A stretch of DNA of 64,000 bases, from assembly GCF_019355935.1 (NCBI RefSeq), contig NZ_CP079925.1:3224001-3288000 (forward strand), in the 5' to 3' direction. A model generated the notes under the pieces. That model was given only the letters and a program-made list of their open reading frames with translations. It had not been told where the DNA came from and did not search any database. Both the position numbers and the translations under genes were made by a program. This DNA is from Comamonas sp. Y33R10-2. Its GTDB lineage: Bacteria > Pseudomonadota > Gammaproteobacteria > Burkholderiales > Burkholderiaceae_C. Positions 17,006 through 26,785 of the stretch are shown one piece after another (position 1 is the stretch's first letter; each line of letters opens with the position of its first letter).

Positions 17006-18595
17006 ATGCGTGACTATGTGGTGATCGGTAGCGGCTCGGCAGGCTCGGTCTTGGCGGCGCGTTTGAGTGAAGACCCCACAGTCAGCGTCACGCTGCTAGA
17101 GGCGGGGGACGAAGACAAAAGCGTGTTGATTCACTGTCCCGCAGGACTGGCTTTGATGGCCAAACAAACAGCGCTGAACTGGGCGATGGAGACGGTGGCC
17201 CAGTCCGGCTTGAATGGCCGAAAGGGCTATCAACCGCGCGGCAAGGTGTTGGGAGGATCTAGCTCCATCAACGCCATGATTTATGCGCGTGGTCAGCCTG
17301 CGGACTATGAATATTGGAGCGCTCAAGGTAATACTGGTTGGGGCTGGATCGATGTTCTGCCGTATTTTCAAAAGGCCGAATGCAACAGCAAAGGCGCAGA
17401 TGCCTGGCATGGCGGCAGTGGCCCTTTGCATGTGTCAGACCTGCGAGATCCCAATCCTTTGGCGCAGGCCTTTGTGCAGGCGGGTGTGCAAGCCGGTCAT
17501 GTACACAACCTTGATTTCAATGGGCCCAGCCAAGAGGGGGTGGGGCTGTACCAAGTCACCCATCACAACGGCGAGCGCTGCAGTGCGGCCAAAGCCTATC
17601 TGACGCTGGTGCGCAACCGGCCTAATTTGCAAGTCATTACCAGCGCGCAGGTGCTGCGGGTGCTGATGGAAGGGCGCAAGGCTGTAGGCGTGGAATATGT
17701 GCAGGGCGGCAAGGTGCAGCAACTCAGTTGCAGTCGTGAAGTCTTGTTATGCGCGGGCGCGCTGCAGTCGCCACAACTACTCATGCTCTCGGGCATTGGC
17801 CCTGCTGATCATCTGCAGCGGCAGGGTATTAACGTTGTTCACAACTTGCCTGGCGTGGGCGAGCATTTGCACGACCACCCTGATGTAATGCAGGTGGTGA
17901 GCGGCGCGCAGTTGACGGACAGCTTTGGTATCTCGCTCACAGGTCTCAAAAACGTCTGCAAAGGCGTGGAGCAATGGCGCAACGGGCGCAGAGGCATGCT
18001 GACCAGCAACTTTGCAGAAGCGGGTGGATTTATTCGCAGTCAGTCGCAAGAAGGGATGCCTGATTTACAGCTGCATTTTGTGGTGGGAAAGCTGCTGGAT
18101 CATGGTCGCAAAACGGTACTGGGCCATGGTTACTCTTGCCATGTCTGCATCTTGCAGCCCAAGAGCCGTGGCCGGGTGCGGCTGGCTTCCAACGATGCGC
18201 GAACCATGCCTCTCATAGACCCAGCATTTTTTGCTGAGCCGGATGATATGCAGCGCATGGTGCGTGGCGTGCACCGCATGCGTGAAATTCTGAATCAACC
18301 TGCGTTAGCAAGCTTGGGTGGCAAGGAGTTGGCTCACTCAGCACGGGCGCGCAGCGATGCAGAAATTGAGCAATTCATTCGCAATTACGGCGATACCATT
18401 TATCACCCGGTTGGCAGTTGTCGCATGGGGCCGGGGCCGCTGGATGTGGTGGATGCCCAGCTGCGCGTGCATGGCGTGCAGGGGCTGCGCGTGGTGGATG
18501 CCTCCATCATGCCGCGCATTGTGAGCGGCAATACTAATGCGCCCACCATCATGATTGCTGAGAAGGCTGCTGACTTGATTAAGAGCCAGCTTTAA
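17006..18595 (+). CDS. GMC-family FAD-dependent oxidoreductase (choline/alcohol dehydrogenase-like)
   Basis: 529 residues. FAD-binding [13 protein letters not shown] at the N-terminus, the GMC signature 1 [19 protein letters not shown] (about 80-98), signature 2 [16 protein letters not shown] (about 250-265), and C-terminal active-site residues [10 protein letters not shown] and [17 protein letters not shown]. Such enzymes oxidise primary alcohols; BetA (choline) and AlkJ (alkanols) are relatives. No betB or betI is adjacent, so choline is not favoured. AGGGGA lies before the ATG. The stop is 5 bp before MITE copy 3. Confidence 0.9.
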   Translation: MRDYVVIGSGSAGSVLAARLSEDPTVSVTLLEAGDEDKSVLIHCPAGLALMAKQTALNWAMETVAQSGLNGRKGYQPRGKVLGGSSSINAMIYARGQPADYEYWSAQGNTGWGWIDVLPYFQKAECNSKGADAWHGGSGPLHVSDLRDPNPLAQAFVQAGVQAGHVHNLDFNGPSQEGVGLYQVTHHNGERCSAAKAYLTLVRNRPNLQVITSAQVLRVLMEGRKAVGVEYVQGGKVQQLSCSREVLLCAGALQSPQLLMLSGIGPADHLQRQGINVVHNLPGVGEHLHDHPDVMQVVSGAQLTDSFGISLTGLKNVCKGVEQWRNGRRGMLTSNFAEAGGFIRSQSQEGMPDLQLHFVVGKLLDHGRKTVLGHGYSCHVCILQPKSRGRVRLASNDARTMPLIDPAFFAEPDDMQRMVRGVHRMREILNQPALASLGGKELAHSARARSDAEIEQFIRNYGDTIYHPVGSCRMGPGPLDVVDAQLRVHGVQGLRVVDASIMPRIVSGNTNAPTIMIAEKAADLIKSQL

Positions 18596-18600
18596 AGGCT

Positions 18601-18866
18601 AGGGTCTGGTGAGATTTGCTCGGAGTCGCGAAGGAGGCAGGCAGGTTGTCAATCTAGGCGTGCGACGCAGTGCGGGTGCTATCCCGCACAAGGAGAACAA
18701 CGACGAGTGGCGGCCGGCCTGCCTCCTTCCCTTCGGGTTGCGGCGGCAAGGGGCTGCCTGCGGCGTTGCCCACCTTTGCAAGGCAAGAGCCTTGCTGCAG
18801 GCGTGCGCCTTGCATCCAACCCCTTGCCTCCACAACGCGATCTTCGATCAATTCTCAACAGACCCT
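18601..18866 (+). mobile_element. MITE-like 266-bp repeat, copy 3
   Basis: Starts AGGGTCTGGTGAGATTTG and ends CTCAACAGACCCT, with TA on both flanks. It fills almost all of the space between two convergent genes: 5 bp from the GMC stop and 6 bp from the GGDEF gene stop. Inner hairpins include GCGGG/CCCGC and GCAAGGC/GCCTTGC. No transposase is encoded. Confidence 0.75.
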
Positions 18867-18872
18867 AATTTC

Positions 18873-20075
18873 TCAAGGTTGAGGTGGAGTAGCAGGTTCT
18901 TGTGGCGCATTCAGGGTAACGAACTGAGTGTGGCCACTGCCTAATTTTTTGGCCTGCTCTAAGGCAATCTCCGCTTTTTGGCTCATCTCGCCCAAGTGCA
19001 AATCTTTCCATACGATGGGGGCAATTGCGCAGCCAGCGCTGAAGTCCAAATCAAGCTGCAGCTCATATTGCGCGCCCATTTTCATGGTTGATTTGATGCG
19101 GGTGAGCAAGGCGTTCGCCCCTGGTAAATCTGCGTGAACGATAAGACAAAAGGATTCGCCCTGCCATCGAGCAACCAGCTCATCGCCGCGCATTTGCTTT
19201 TTCAGTGAGCGTGATATCAGCTGCAATGCGTCATCTCCGGTGCTGTAGCCATGACGCTTGTTGACGCGGGAGAAGTTATCCATGTCGATAAAAATCAACG
19301 CAAGCGGCAGCTTTTCGCGGTGAGCGCGGTGCAACATAGACCGGGCCAAATTTTTGAGGTTCTGACGCAGCGGCAGGCCGGTCAGCATATCTTCTTGAGG
19401 CTTTTCACCGCTCAACTCTTCATCACGACAGGCCATCAAGATGGAGACGAAGGTAAGAGAGCTAAAGAAAGGGATTGCCCATGTCAGAAAGAGGTGTGGG
19501 CTGGGCTCTTGTGCAAAGGTGTAAATCCAGGGCGCTTCAAGCGTGAAGATGCCTCTTGCGATGAGTGTGGCGGCAATACACAGCGTGGAAAAAACGAACA
19601 AGTATCGCCAAGCTTTGGAGCATTGGGTGGACGTGTTGCGAGGAAAGAAAACCATTGCAACCAAGGCAAAAAGCGTCAAGCTATAACTGATGCTGAACCA
19701 TGCCAGCCGGTAGGGCTGATAAAGCGCCAAGGCGGCAACGCCTGCCCATGTCAGCAGGCAAAGCATGGTAAATATGCTCGTCAAAACTTTGTGGCGTGGC
19801 CCCACCCAGCCTTTGATTGCTTTATGTAGCTGCCACAGTGCGCTTATCGCCGCACTAGTGCTGCAGACTGCTAAGAGCGCATTCCATGTCAAAAGGGTCG
19901 AGTAAAAATTTACTAAGATGAGTAGCCATGCAAGCCCATGCAGCAGCAGAAATTGCTGTGCATTTCGGGCGGGCCGGCTCATTTTTTTTCCCATGAACCA
20001 CGGCAGAGCAAAGGCGACCGTCATGAGGTTGACGGCCGCCATTAGCGTTACTGAAAACTGATCGACATCTGGCAT
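18873..20075 (-). CDS. Membrane protein with degenerate GGDEF domain
   Basis: 400 residues: about six or seven membrane helices in the first 215, then a linker ending EDMLTGLPLRQNL and a GGDEF-fold domain (about 225-385). The catalytic motif reads QGESF in ARWQGESFCLIV instead of GG(D/E)EF, so the metal- and GTP-binding signature is lost and cyclase activity is unlikely. It could bind c-di-GMP or GTP as a receptor, or interact with another GGDEF protein. It starts 14 bp after amn and is the last gene of an EAL-amn-GGDEF operon. No good ribosome-binding site precedes the ATG. Confidence 0.85.
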   Translation of the reverse strand: MPDVDQFSVTLMAAVNLMTVAFALPWFMGKKMSRPARNAQQFLLLHGLAWLLILVNFYSTLLTWNALLAVCSTSAAISALWQLHKAIKGWVGPRHKVLTSIFTMLCLLTWAGVAALALYQPYRLAWFSISYSLTLFALVAMVFFPRNTSTQCSKAWRYLFVFSTLCIAATLIARGIFTLEAPWIYTFAQEPSPHLFLTWAIPFFSSLTFVSILMACRDEELSGEKPQEDMLTGLPLRQNLKNLARSMLHRAHREKLPLALIFIDMDNFSRVNKRHGYSTGDDALQLISRSLKKQMRGDELVARWQGESFCLIVHADLPGANALLTRIKSTMKMGAQYELQLDLDFSAGCAIAPIVWKDLHLGEMSQKAEIALEQAKKLGSGHTQFVTLNAPQEPATPPQP

Positions 20076-20089
20076 GGAAAGGGTGTCGC

Positions 20090-21583
20090 TTACTGGAAGG
20101 CCACTTCGTCAAAGCTGCGTAGTTTGCGGCTATGCAGTCGGTCGGAGCCACCTTCGCGCAGAATATCAACAGCCCGCATGCCAATGCGCAAATGTTGATC
20201 CACACGTTCGCGATAAAAATGATTGGCCATGCCGGGCAGCTTGATCTCTCCGTGCAGTGGTTTGTCGCTCACGCAAAGCAAGGTGCCGTATGGCACGCGA
20301 AAGCGAAAACCATTGGCAGCAATGGTGGCCGATTCCATGTCCAGCGCTACGGCTCGGCTTTGGCTAAAGCGGCGTTGGGGGCGGTTGTCCGGCAGCAACT
20401 CCCAGTTGCGGTTGTCGGTGCTGGCCACGGTGCCGGTGCGCATGATGCGCTTGAGCTCGGGCCGCTCCATCTGCGTAATGTCGGCCACCGCTTGCTGCAA
20501 GGCGACCTGAATTTCTGCAAGGGCCGGAATCGGCACCCACAGAGGAAGTTCTTCGTCCAGCACATGGTCTTCGCGCACATAGGCATGTGCCAGCACATAG
20601 TCGCCCAACTGCTGGCTGTTGCGCAGGCCAGCGCAGTGGCCCAGCATCATCCACGCATGGGGGCGCAGCACGGCGATGTGATCGGTGATGGTCTTGGCAT
20701 TGGCCGGGCCTACGCCGATGTTGACCATGGTGATACCGCTTTTGTCGGCGCGCACCAAGTGGTAACCGGGCATTTGCGGCAGGCGTGGTGGGGCGGCACC
20801 TAACTCGTCCACCGCTTCAGGGGGTAGACCATTGCGGCGGGTGACCACATTGCCGGGCTCGATAAAGGCGATGTAGTCGCTGTCCTCTTTGGCCATCTCT
20901 GCATGGCCAAGGCGGATGAATTCGTCGATATAGAACTGGTAGTTGGTGAACAACACAAAGTTCTGAAACCACTCGGGTGCGGTGCCTGTGTAGTGGCGCA
21001 GGCGGTGCAGCGAGTAATCCACTCGCGGCGCGGTAAAGAGTGACAGCGGCAGAGCCTCCCCGGGCTGGGCACGCCAAGTGCCGTTGGCAATGCCGTCGTC
21101 CATGGCTTCCAGGTCCGGCAGATCAAACACATCGCGCATCAGCATGCGGCGCTCGGGGGATAACGAGCCTTCAATGTGATCGTTGTCCGCAAACGAGAAG
21201 TGAATGGGAATGGGCTTGTCGCTTAAGCCGACTTCGATAGCGACTTGGTGGTGCTCAATCAGCAGGCGCAACTGCTCGGCAAAGTAACTGGCAAACAGGT
21301 CCGGTCGAGTCAGCGTGGCTTCATAAGTGCCTGGGCCTTCGACAAAGCCGTAGGTCAGTTTGGTGTCGGCGCGCGCCACGGTGGTGGTCTTGATGCGCAC
21401 AAACGGGTAGTAGGCGTGAACCGGGGCAGCGGGTGTTTCACCGGCTACAAAGCGCTGCATAGCGGCGCGTAGATGCTCAATTTGTTCCCGGTACAACTGC
21501 TGAACGTGGCTGAGTGCCTGAGTTGCATCGGTGTGAAAAATGCTGCTGCTTTTATGCGAGATGGTCGGTGTGTTACTTGCCAT
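20090..21583 (-). CDS. amn: AMP nucleosidase
   Basis: Hydrolyses AMP to adenine and ribose 5-phosphate, a purine-balancing enzyme; 497 residues from MASNTPTISH at 21583 against about 484 in E. coli. The C-terminal half has the nucleoside-phosphorylase fold with NIGVGPANAKTITDH, MLGHCAGLRNSQ and the nucleoside-binding ALDMESATIAANGF. The frame extends to 21628 but would overlap the preceding gene; the chosen start leaves a 5-bp gap. It sits between two c-di-GMP-type genes with very short spacings, so the three are probably co-transcribed. Confidence 0.93.
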   Translation of the reverse strand: MASNTPTISHKSSSIFHTDATQALSHVQQLYREQIEHLRAAMQRFVAGETPAAPVHAYYPFVRIKTTTVARADTKLTYGFVEGPGTYEATLTRPDLFASYFAEQLRLLIEHHQVAIEVGLSDKPIPIHFSFADNDHIEGSLSPERRMLMRDVFDLPDLEAMDDGIANGTWRAQPGEALPLSLFTAPRVDYSLHRLRHYTGTAPEWFQNFVLFTNYQFYIDEFIRLGHAEMAKEDSDYIAFIEPGNVVTRRNGLPPEAVDELGAAPPRLPQMPGYHLVRADKSGITMVNIGVGPANAKTITDHIAVLRPHAWMMLGHCAGLRNSQQLGDYVLAHAYVREDHVLDEELPLWVPIPALAEIQVALQQAVADITQMERPELKRIMRTGTVASTDNRNWELLPDNRPQRRFSQSRAVALDMESATIAANGFRFRVPYGTLLCVSDKPLHGEIKLPGMANHFYRERVDQHLRIGMRAVDILREGGSDRLHSRKLRSFDEVAFQ

Positions 21584-21588
21584 GGGTA

Positions 21589-23673
21589 CTATTGTTTTTG
21601 TAGCATTTGATAGTGCTTTGACATCCAAGCGGCTGCGTGATCAGCAGGCATGGGCGCAGATACCAGAAACCCTTGCATCATGGCACAGCCCATTTTTTTG
21701 AGCATTTGCAATTGCTCAGCGTTTTCTACGCCTTCAGCCAAAATTTCTAGATGAAGGCTTTGCCCCATTTGCACGATGGCGTTGACGATTGCTGCTGCAT
21801 CAGGGTTGTGGGGCAGGTCGGTGATGAAGGATCGGTCGATCTTGAGCCGGTCTATAGGGTGCTTGCGCAGATAAGCCAGCGACGAGTAGCCTGTGCCAAA
21901 GTCGTCAATCGCCAGCCCCACGCCCAGCGCCTTGAGTGCATGCAGGGTTTGCTGCATCTGCGTGCCTGAGAGCATCAACGTGGTCTCAGTGATCTCGATG
22001 TGTAGATAGCGGGGGTCTAGCCTTGTGTCCTCAAGCACCTGCGCTACTTCTTCAACTACATCGCGCTGGCGGAACTCCTGCGCAGAGAGGTTGACGGCTA
22101 AGGGCACGGGCGGGTAGCCCTCTTCCTGCCAGGCCTTGGCTTGGCGGCAGGCTTGGTTGAGTACCCAGCGGTCAACCGCGGCGATCAGTCCCCGGTTTTC
22201 GGCAAAGCCAATGAACTCATCCGGCAGCACAAGGCCACGGTGCGGGTGCTTCCAACGCACCAGCGCTTCAAAGCCGGCCAGCTCGCCGGTCTGCATCAAG
22301 GTTTGCGGCTGATAGTGCAACTCAAACTCGCCGCGCTCTACCGCGTCGCGCAGCATCTGCTCTTGCATCAGCATGCGCGTGGCACGCCCTTCTAGCGCCG
22401 GGGTGTAGAACTGCGAGAAACTGCGCCCGCGCCCCTTGGCCATTTGCAAGGCGGCTTCGGCATTGCTCAGCAGCGATTCGGGGCACTCGCCATCCTTGGG
22501 ATACATGGCAATGCCCACGCTCAGCGATACGTTGAGCAGCGTGCCTTCGACCTGATAAGGCGCTTCCACAGGGGCACGCAGCTGTGCGACTAGCGCCTCA
22601 GTCTCCAGCAGGCTGGGGTTGTCGGGCAGGACGATGACAAAGTCGTCCCCACCGATGCGGGCCACGATGTCATGCGGGCGCAGGGCTGACTTCAGGCGCT
22701 GGGCCATCTCACACAGCAGCAAATCGCCAGCGCGGTGGCTGAGTGAGTCGTTCACGGCCTTGAACTGATCCAGATCCAGCGACAGCACGGCCAGTCTGGA
22801 CTGCTGGCCCTCAGCCTTGCTAATGGCCTCGGTCAGTAAATGATTTAAACGTGCCCGGTTGGGCAAATGCGTCAGCAAATCATGCTGCGCCAGAAAATCA
22901 AGGCGCTGCAGGGTTTGCAGTCGGTCCGTGGCGTCGCGCAGCAAGACGATTCGGTGACCATCGTCCTCACCGGGCATGGTCTTGGCTTCAATCTCGACGG
23001 GAATATGCCGGCCGCTTTTGTGAATGGCGATGGACTCATAACGATCTTCACTCTCGCTGCGCAAATTTTGCAGGGCGCGCAGGCGTGCTGCTGGGGCCAC
23101 ATAGTCAAGAATGGCAGTGCCACGCAGCTCGCCTAAAGCGTAGCCCGTCAAGCGAGACAGAGCGTCGTTGCCATCCATGATGATGCCGTCGCGATGCAGC
23201 ACGATGGCCTCGGTCGTGATGGCGGAAAATTTGCGCATGCGCTCTTCGTTGTCGCGCATTTTTTGAGTCACCTGATGATGGTGACTCACATCAGTCATCA
23301 ACGTAACGACACCCTTGAGGACGCCGCTTTCTTCATGCGGGCGCAGCATGACCTCTAAATGCTGAGTTGCACCGGTGCTGGTCTTGATCTGGCGCGTGTA
23401 GCGCACGGTCTGGGTGTCATCTAGTGCGTTGGGGCTAAGGTATGGCTCAATTTCTGCCCAGGCAAGCGCTCCCACAATCTCGCGCACATCCAGACCAATA
23501 ATGCTTTGCGGCGTGTAGCCAAAGTGCTGGGCATAGCGTGCATTGGCAAAGCGGCAGGTGTGCGTGTCTGCATCAAAATAAGCCAGCATGGCAGGCGCGG
23601 TATCTGCGACTAATCGCAAAATCCCATCCTCATCTTCCGACTGCCGAGCTATCAATTGGTCAGGCATGCACAT
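21589..23673 (-). CDS. PAS-PAS-GGDEF-EAL cyclic-di-GMP signalling protein
   Basis: 694 residues, apparently cytoplasmic with no membrane segments. Two PAS sensor domains (about 15-135 and 140-255) are followed by a GGDEF domain (about 265-430) whose motif is GGDDF, and an EAL domain (about 440-690) with intact EALVRW, NLSAQEFRQ, EITETTLM and DDFGTGYSSLAYL. The phosphodiesterase is therefore predicted active; the cyclase is possibly active or a GTP-sensing regulator. It is the first gene of the operon with amn and the degenerate GGDEF gene. ATG 23667 is an alternative start with AGAGGG better spaced. Confidence 0.93.
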   Translation of the reverse strand: MCMPDQLIARQSEDEDGILRLVADTAPAMLAYFDADTHTCRFANARYAQHFGYTPQSIIGLDVREIVGALAWAEIEPYLSPNALDDTQTVRYTRQIKTSTGATQHLEVMLRPHEESGVLKGVVTLMTDVSHHHQVTQKMRDNEERMRKFSAITTEAIVLHRDGIIMDGNDALSRLTGYALGELRGTAILDYVAPAARLRALQNLRSESEDRYESIAIHKSGRHIPVEIEAKTMPGEDDGHRIVLLRDATDRLQTLQRLDFLAQHDLLTHLPNRARLNHLLTEAISKAEGQQSRLAVLSLDLDQFKAVNDSLSHRAGDLLLCEMAQRLKSALRPHDIVARIGGDDFVIVLPDNPSLLETEALVAQLRAPVEAPYQVEGTLLNVSLSVGIAMYPKDGECPESLLSNAEAALQMAKGRGRSFSQFYTPALEGRATRMLMQEQMLRDAVERGEFELHYQPQTLMQTGELAGFEALVRWKHPHRGLVLPDEFIGFAENRGLIAAVDRWVLNQACRQAKAWQEEGYPPVPLAVNLSAQEFRQRDVVEEVAQVLEDTRLDPRYLHIEITETTLMLSGTQMQQTLHALKALGVGLAIDDFGTGYSSLAYLRKHPIDRLKIDRSFITDLPHNPDAAAIVNAIVQMGQSLHLEILAEGVENAEQLQMLKKMGCAMMQGFLVSAPMPADHAAAWMSKHYQMLQKQ

Positions 23674-23738
23674 CCCTCTTTTTGGGGAGTATTTATATAG
23701 GATTCAGCTTGATCTCAGTGCGTTCATCTCTTTAATAG

Positions 23739-23759
23739 TGAAAGATTTTTCATCTTTCA
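23739..23759. promoter_or_regulatory. Inverted repeat TGAAAGAT/ATCTTTCA
   Basis: Two 8-bp arms separated by 5 bases lie in the 151-bp region between the divergent PAS-GGDEF-EAL and CDF genes. It could be an operator or a leader hairpin; no regulator is suggested. Confidence 0.35.
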
Positions 23760-23824
23760 ACATCATTGCTTACGTAATTTTTATGTGGTTACATGATTGT
23801 TGAACCTGTAAGAAGCTTGAAAAC

Positions 23825-24799
23825 ATGAACCATTTCAGCGCACCCGCCTCATCTCAATGGCTGCAGCCGCACAACCTGCTGAAAATTTCGGTGGCCGTTG
23901 CCTTGCTGACGATTGTTCTTAAAACGCTGGCTTGGTGGCTGACGGGCTCGGTCGGCTTGCTGTCTGATGCGCTGGAGTCTTTTGTGAACCTAGCCGGAGC
24001 CATGTTCGCTTTGACCATGGTGACGGTGGCCAAGCGCCCCGCGGACACCGGGCACCCTTACGGTCATCACAAGGCAGAGTACTTCTCAGCAGGTTTTGAG
24101 GGCGTGCTGGTCATCGGCGCCAGCCTGGCCATTGCTTGGGCGGCGCTGTCGCGGCTATCGAGCCCTCAGCCGCTAGAGCAGCTGAGCTGGGGCTTGCTGC
24201 TGTCTTTGTTGAGTACGGCGTTCAATGGTCTGCTCGCCTGGGTGATGTTGCGCTCAGCGCGCCAATATCGTTCTACGGCGCTGGCAGGCGATGCCAAGCA
24301 TTTGTTGACGGATGTCTGGACTTCTGTAGGTGTGGTGGTGGGCTTGTTGGCTGCGGCGTGGACGGGATGGCTGTGGTTGGATTCCTTAGTGGCTTTGCTG
24401 GTGGCAGTTCATATCTGCGTGCAGGGCATGCAACTGGTCTGGCAGTCTTCGCAAGGCTTGATGGATCAGGCCTTGGATGCGCCGCAGCGCCTGGCAATAG
24501 ACAACCTGCTGGGTAGCTACGCTCAGCGCAACCAAGGCGTGCTTTTTGACGGTATATCTAGCCGACAAGCGGGGGAGCGCAGCTTTGTCGATTTGCACAT
24601 GCATGTGCCCGGTCAATGGAGTGTGCAGCGCGCGGCACAATTGCGCACCGAAATAGAAGCCGCGCTGCTGCAAGCCATCCCGGGCTTGTATGCCCGAATT
24701 GAGTTGTTGCCCACGGGCATGAGCACCGTCAGTGAAGGCGCCGGTACGCAGCTCTGTGGCGATTCAGCAAGCGCGACAAAGGAAGGTTTTCGAGAATGA
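23825..24799 (+). CDS. Cation diffusion facilitator (CDF) metal efflux transporter
   Basis: 324 residues with about six membrane helices and a cytoplasmic C-terminal domain. The metal site is formed by [10 protein letters not shown] in TM2 and [11 protein letters not shown] (HxxxD) in TM5, a pattern of CDF members that export Zn, Fe or Mn by proton antiport. [18 protein letters not shown] is the conserved loop between TM2 and TM3. The C-terminal domain contains DLHMHVPG, as in FieF-like proteins. The stop overlaps the dtd start by 4 bases (ATGA), so translation is coupled. Confidence 0.9.
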   Translation: MNHFSAPASSQWLQPHNLLKISVAVALLTIVLKTLAWWLTGSVGLLSDALESFVNLAGAMFALTMVTVAKRPADTGHPYGHHKAEYFSAGFEGVLVIGASLAIAWAALSRLSSPQPLEQLSWGLLLSLLSTAFNGLLAWVMLRSARQYRSTALAGDAKHLLTDVWTSVGVVVGLLAAAWTGWLWLDSLVALLVAVHICVQGMQLVWQSSQGLMDQALDAPQRLAIDNLLGSYAQRNQGVLFDGISSRQAGERSFVDLHMHVPGQWSVQRAAQLRTEIEAALLQAIPGLYARIELLPTGMSTVSEGAGTQLCGDSASATKEGFRE

Positions 24800-25266
24800 T
24801 GAGTGTGATTCAGCGTGTTAAACAAGCGCGTGTGGAAGTGGATGGCCGCATCACCGGTCAGATAGAACAAGGCCTGCTAGTGCTGGTCTGCGCCGAGCGC
24901 GGCGATACCGAGGCTGAGGCCGACAAGCTGCTGGCCAAAATGCTCAAGCTGCGCATCTTTAGCGACGCAGCCGGCAAGATGAACCAAAGCGTGCAGGATG
25001 TGGATGGCAAAGGCGGGTGTGGTGGCCTGCTCATCGTCAGCCAGTTCACGCTGGCCGCTGATACCAGAGGCGGCAACCGCCCCAGCTTTACCGCTGCTGC
25101 TGCGCCCGATGAAGGCAGGCGCCTGTACAACTACTTTGTGGACAAGGCCCGCGCCGCCCACCCCGTTGTGCAGACGGGGGAGTTTGCGGCCGATATGCAG
25201 GTGCACCTGCTCAATGATGGTCCGGTGACTATCCCCTTGCGTATGGAGCCCCAGACCGCCGCCTGA
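24796..25266 (+). CDS. dtd: D-aminoacyl-tRNA deacylase
   Basis: Removes D-amino acids (and glycine from tRNA-Ala) from mischarged tRNA; 156 residues. Active-site motifs [17 protein letters not shown] and NDGPVTIPL match the family SQFTL and NxGPxT motifs; the glycine-proline of the latter gives chiral proofreading. It overlaps the CDF gene by four bases. The start could be the first ATG (24796) or the second (24799). Confidence 0.95.
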   Translation: MMSVIQRVKQARVEVDGRITGQIEQGLLVLVCAERGDTEAEADKLLAKMLKLRIFSDAAGKMNQSVQDVDGKGGCGGLLIVSQFTLAADTRGGNRPSFTAAAAPDEGRRLYNYFVDKARAAHPVVQTGEFAADMQVHLLNDGPVTIPLRMEPQTAA

Positions 25267-25285
25267 GGCTCGCTGCTCGGTCTTT

Positions 25286-26611
25286 TTATTGCATCACATT
25301 CATGACGGCCAGCGTCATGGTCTGAACACCGGTCTTGATGGTTGGGTCCACATCCGGTGCGAAGAAGGGGGAGTGGTTATAGGGCAGCGGCTTGCCACCG
25401 GGCTGGCTGGCTGCGGCAATCCGTTTGGGGTCATAAACGCCCAGAATGTAGAACATGGACGGCACGCCCTGATTGATGAAGTCAGAGAAGTCTTCGCTGG
25501 CGGACGCCGGGGGCACGGGAATCACGTTTTTGTCGCCCAATGCCGTCTTGAAGATTTTGACCGTGCGGCCTACCAGTGTCGGATCGTTGACCACGGCGTC
25601 CGAGCCCTTGAGCAGCTTGACTTCCGGCGCGGGCGCACCGGCCATGGCGGCTTGTGCCTTTGCCGTGCGCTCAATGCCTTCATGCATTTTGCTGCGCACT
25701 TCGCTCTTGTAGCTGCGAATCGTGCCCAGCAGCCGAGCCTGGTCGGGAATGATGTTGCCGGCGCTGCCCGCATTGAAAGCGCCCACGGTGACCACGCCAA
25801 ACTCCGCCGGGTCTTTTTCGCGGCTGATGACGCTTTGCACATCGACGACAAAGCGAGAGGCCATCAGTACCGGGTCGATCGATTTTTCAGGCATGGAGCC
25901 ATGGCTGCCCAGGCCGTGGAAAGTGATGTCCAGAGAGTCGGAATTGGAGGTGGCAGGCCCTGCCACATAGCCTACCGTGCCGTACGGCATGGGGCCGGTA
26001 TGCAGCGCAAAGGCATAGTCGGGCTTGCCAAACTTCTTGAATAGGCCATCGGCCAGCATGGCGCGGGCGCCGGTCACGGTTTCTTCGGAGGGCTGGGCCA
26101 CAAACATCAGCGTGCCCTTCCACTGGGCCTTCAGGGCCAGCAACGCCTGCGCCGTGCCCAGCCAGCTGGTCATGTGCATATCGTGGCCACAGCTGTGAGT
26201 GACAAAGCTCTCCTTGCCGTTGTACTGGGCTTTGGCCTTGCTGGCATAGGGCAGGCCGGTTTTCTCCTCCATCGGCAGGGCGTCCAGCTCGGTACGCACC
26301 ATCACGGTGGGGCCCGCGCCATTGCGGTAAATGGCAACCAGCCCGGTCTTGCCAATGCCTTCTGTCACTTCAAAGCCCAGCTGACGCATTTCGGCGGCCA
26401 ACTTGGCGGCGGTGCGGGTTTCCTCAAAGCCCAGCTCGGGGTGGGCATGCAGGTCTTCATAAACGCTGCGCAACTGCGGTGTCATTTTGTCGATCACCTG
26501 CTGCAGCTGGGGTTGTAGGGGTTGAGGGTCCAGTTCGGCGGCGTGGCCGGAAGTCAGCATGGCAGACAGAGCGGCACAGGCGCAGAGCGTGCGGGCAAAA
26601 CGGTGTTGCAT
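25286..26611 (-). CDS. Exported M20-family amidohydrolase
   Basis: 441 residues with a signal peptide cleaved after about residue 24 (TSGHA). Metal-binding motifs of the M20D aminoacylase/IAA-amino-acid hydrolase group are present: HSCGHDMHM, SEETVTGARAM, ALHTGPMPYG and the C-terminal NHSPFF. The lid-domain sequence GLGSHGSMPEKSIDPVLMAS is also typical. It probably hydrolyses N-acyl amino acids, hippurate or similar amides in the periplasm. It converges with dtd, with 19 bp between the stops. Confidence 0.9.
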   Translation of the reverse strand: MQHRFARTLCACAALSAMLTSGHAAELDPQPLQPQLQQVIDKMTPQLRSVYEDLHAHPELGFEETRTAAKLAAEMRQLGFEVTEGIGKTGLVAIYRNGAGPTVMVRTELDALPMEEKTGLPYASKAKAQYNGKESFVTHSCGHDMHMTSWLGTAQALLALKAQWKGTLMFVAQPSEETVTGARAMLADGLFKKFGKPDYAFALHTGPMPYGTVGYVAGPATSNSDSLDITFHGLGSHGSMPEKSIDPVLMASRFVVDVQSVISREKDPAEFGVVTVGAFNAGSAGNIIPDQARLLGTIRSYKSEVRSKMHEGIERTAKAQAAMAGAPAPEVKLLKGSDAVVNDPTLVGRTVKIFKTALGDKNVIPVPPASASEDFSDFINQGVPSMFYILGVYDPKRIAAASQPGGKPLPYNHSPFFAPDVDPTIKTGVQTMTLAVMNVMQ

Positions 26612-26785
26612 AGATGTTGTTGTGGTTCAGTGCAAAGGTCCAAAAAATGGCGATCTGTGTGGAGATCGCGCATTTCAGCCTAGAGGCAGTCTGGGGGCCC
26701 TCTTCAGAGGGGCAACCCGCAAAGAGCGCCGTGAATAGCGATGGCTCAAGGCTTTTCTGGCGCAGGCCCGGGATAATTGCATCCT

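Noticed and set aside
17096-17431. Antisense open frames in the GMC oxidoreductase gene
   Set aside because: Shadow frames; the plus-strand GMC motifs are complete and uninterrupted.
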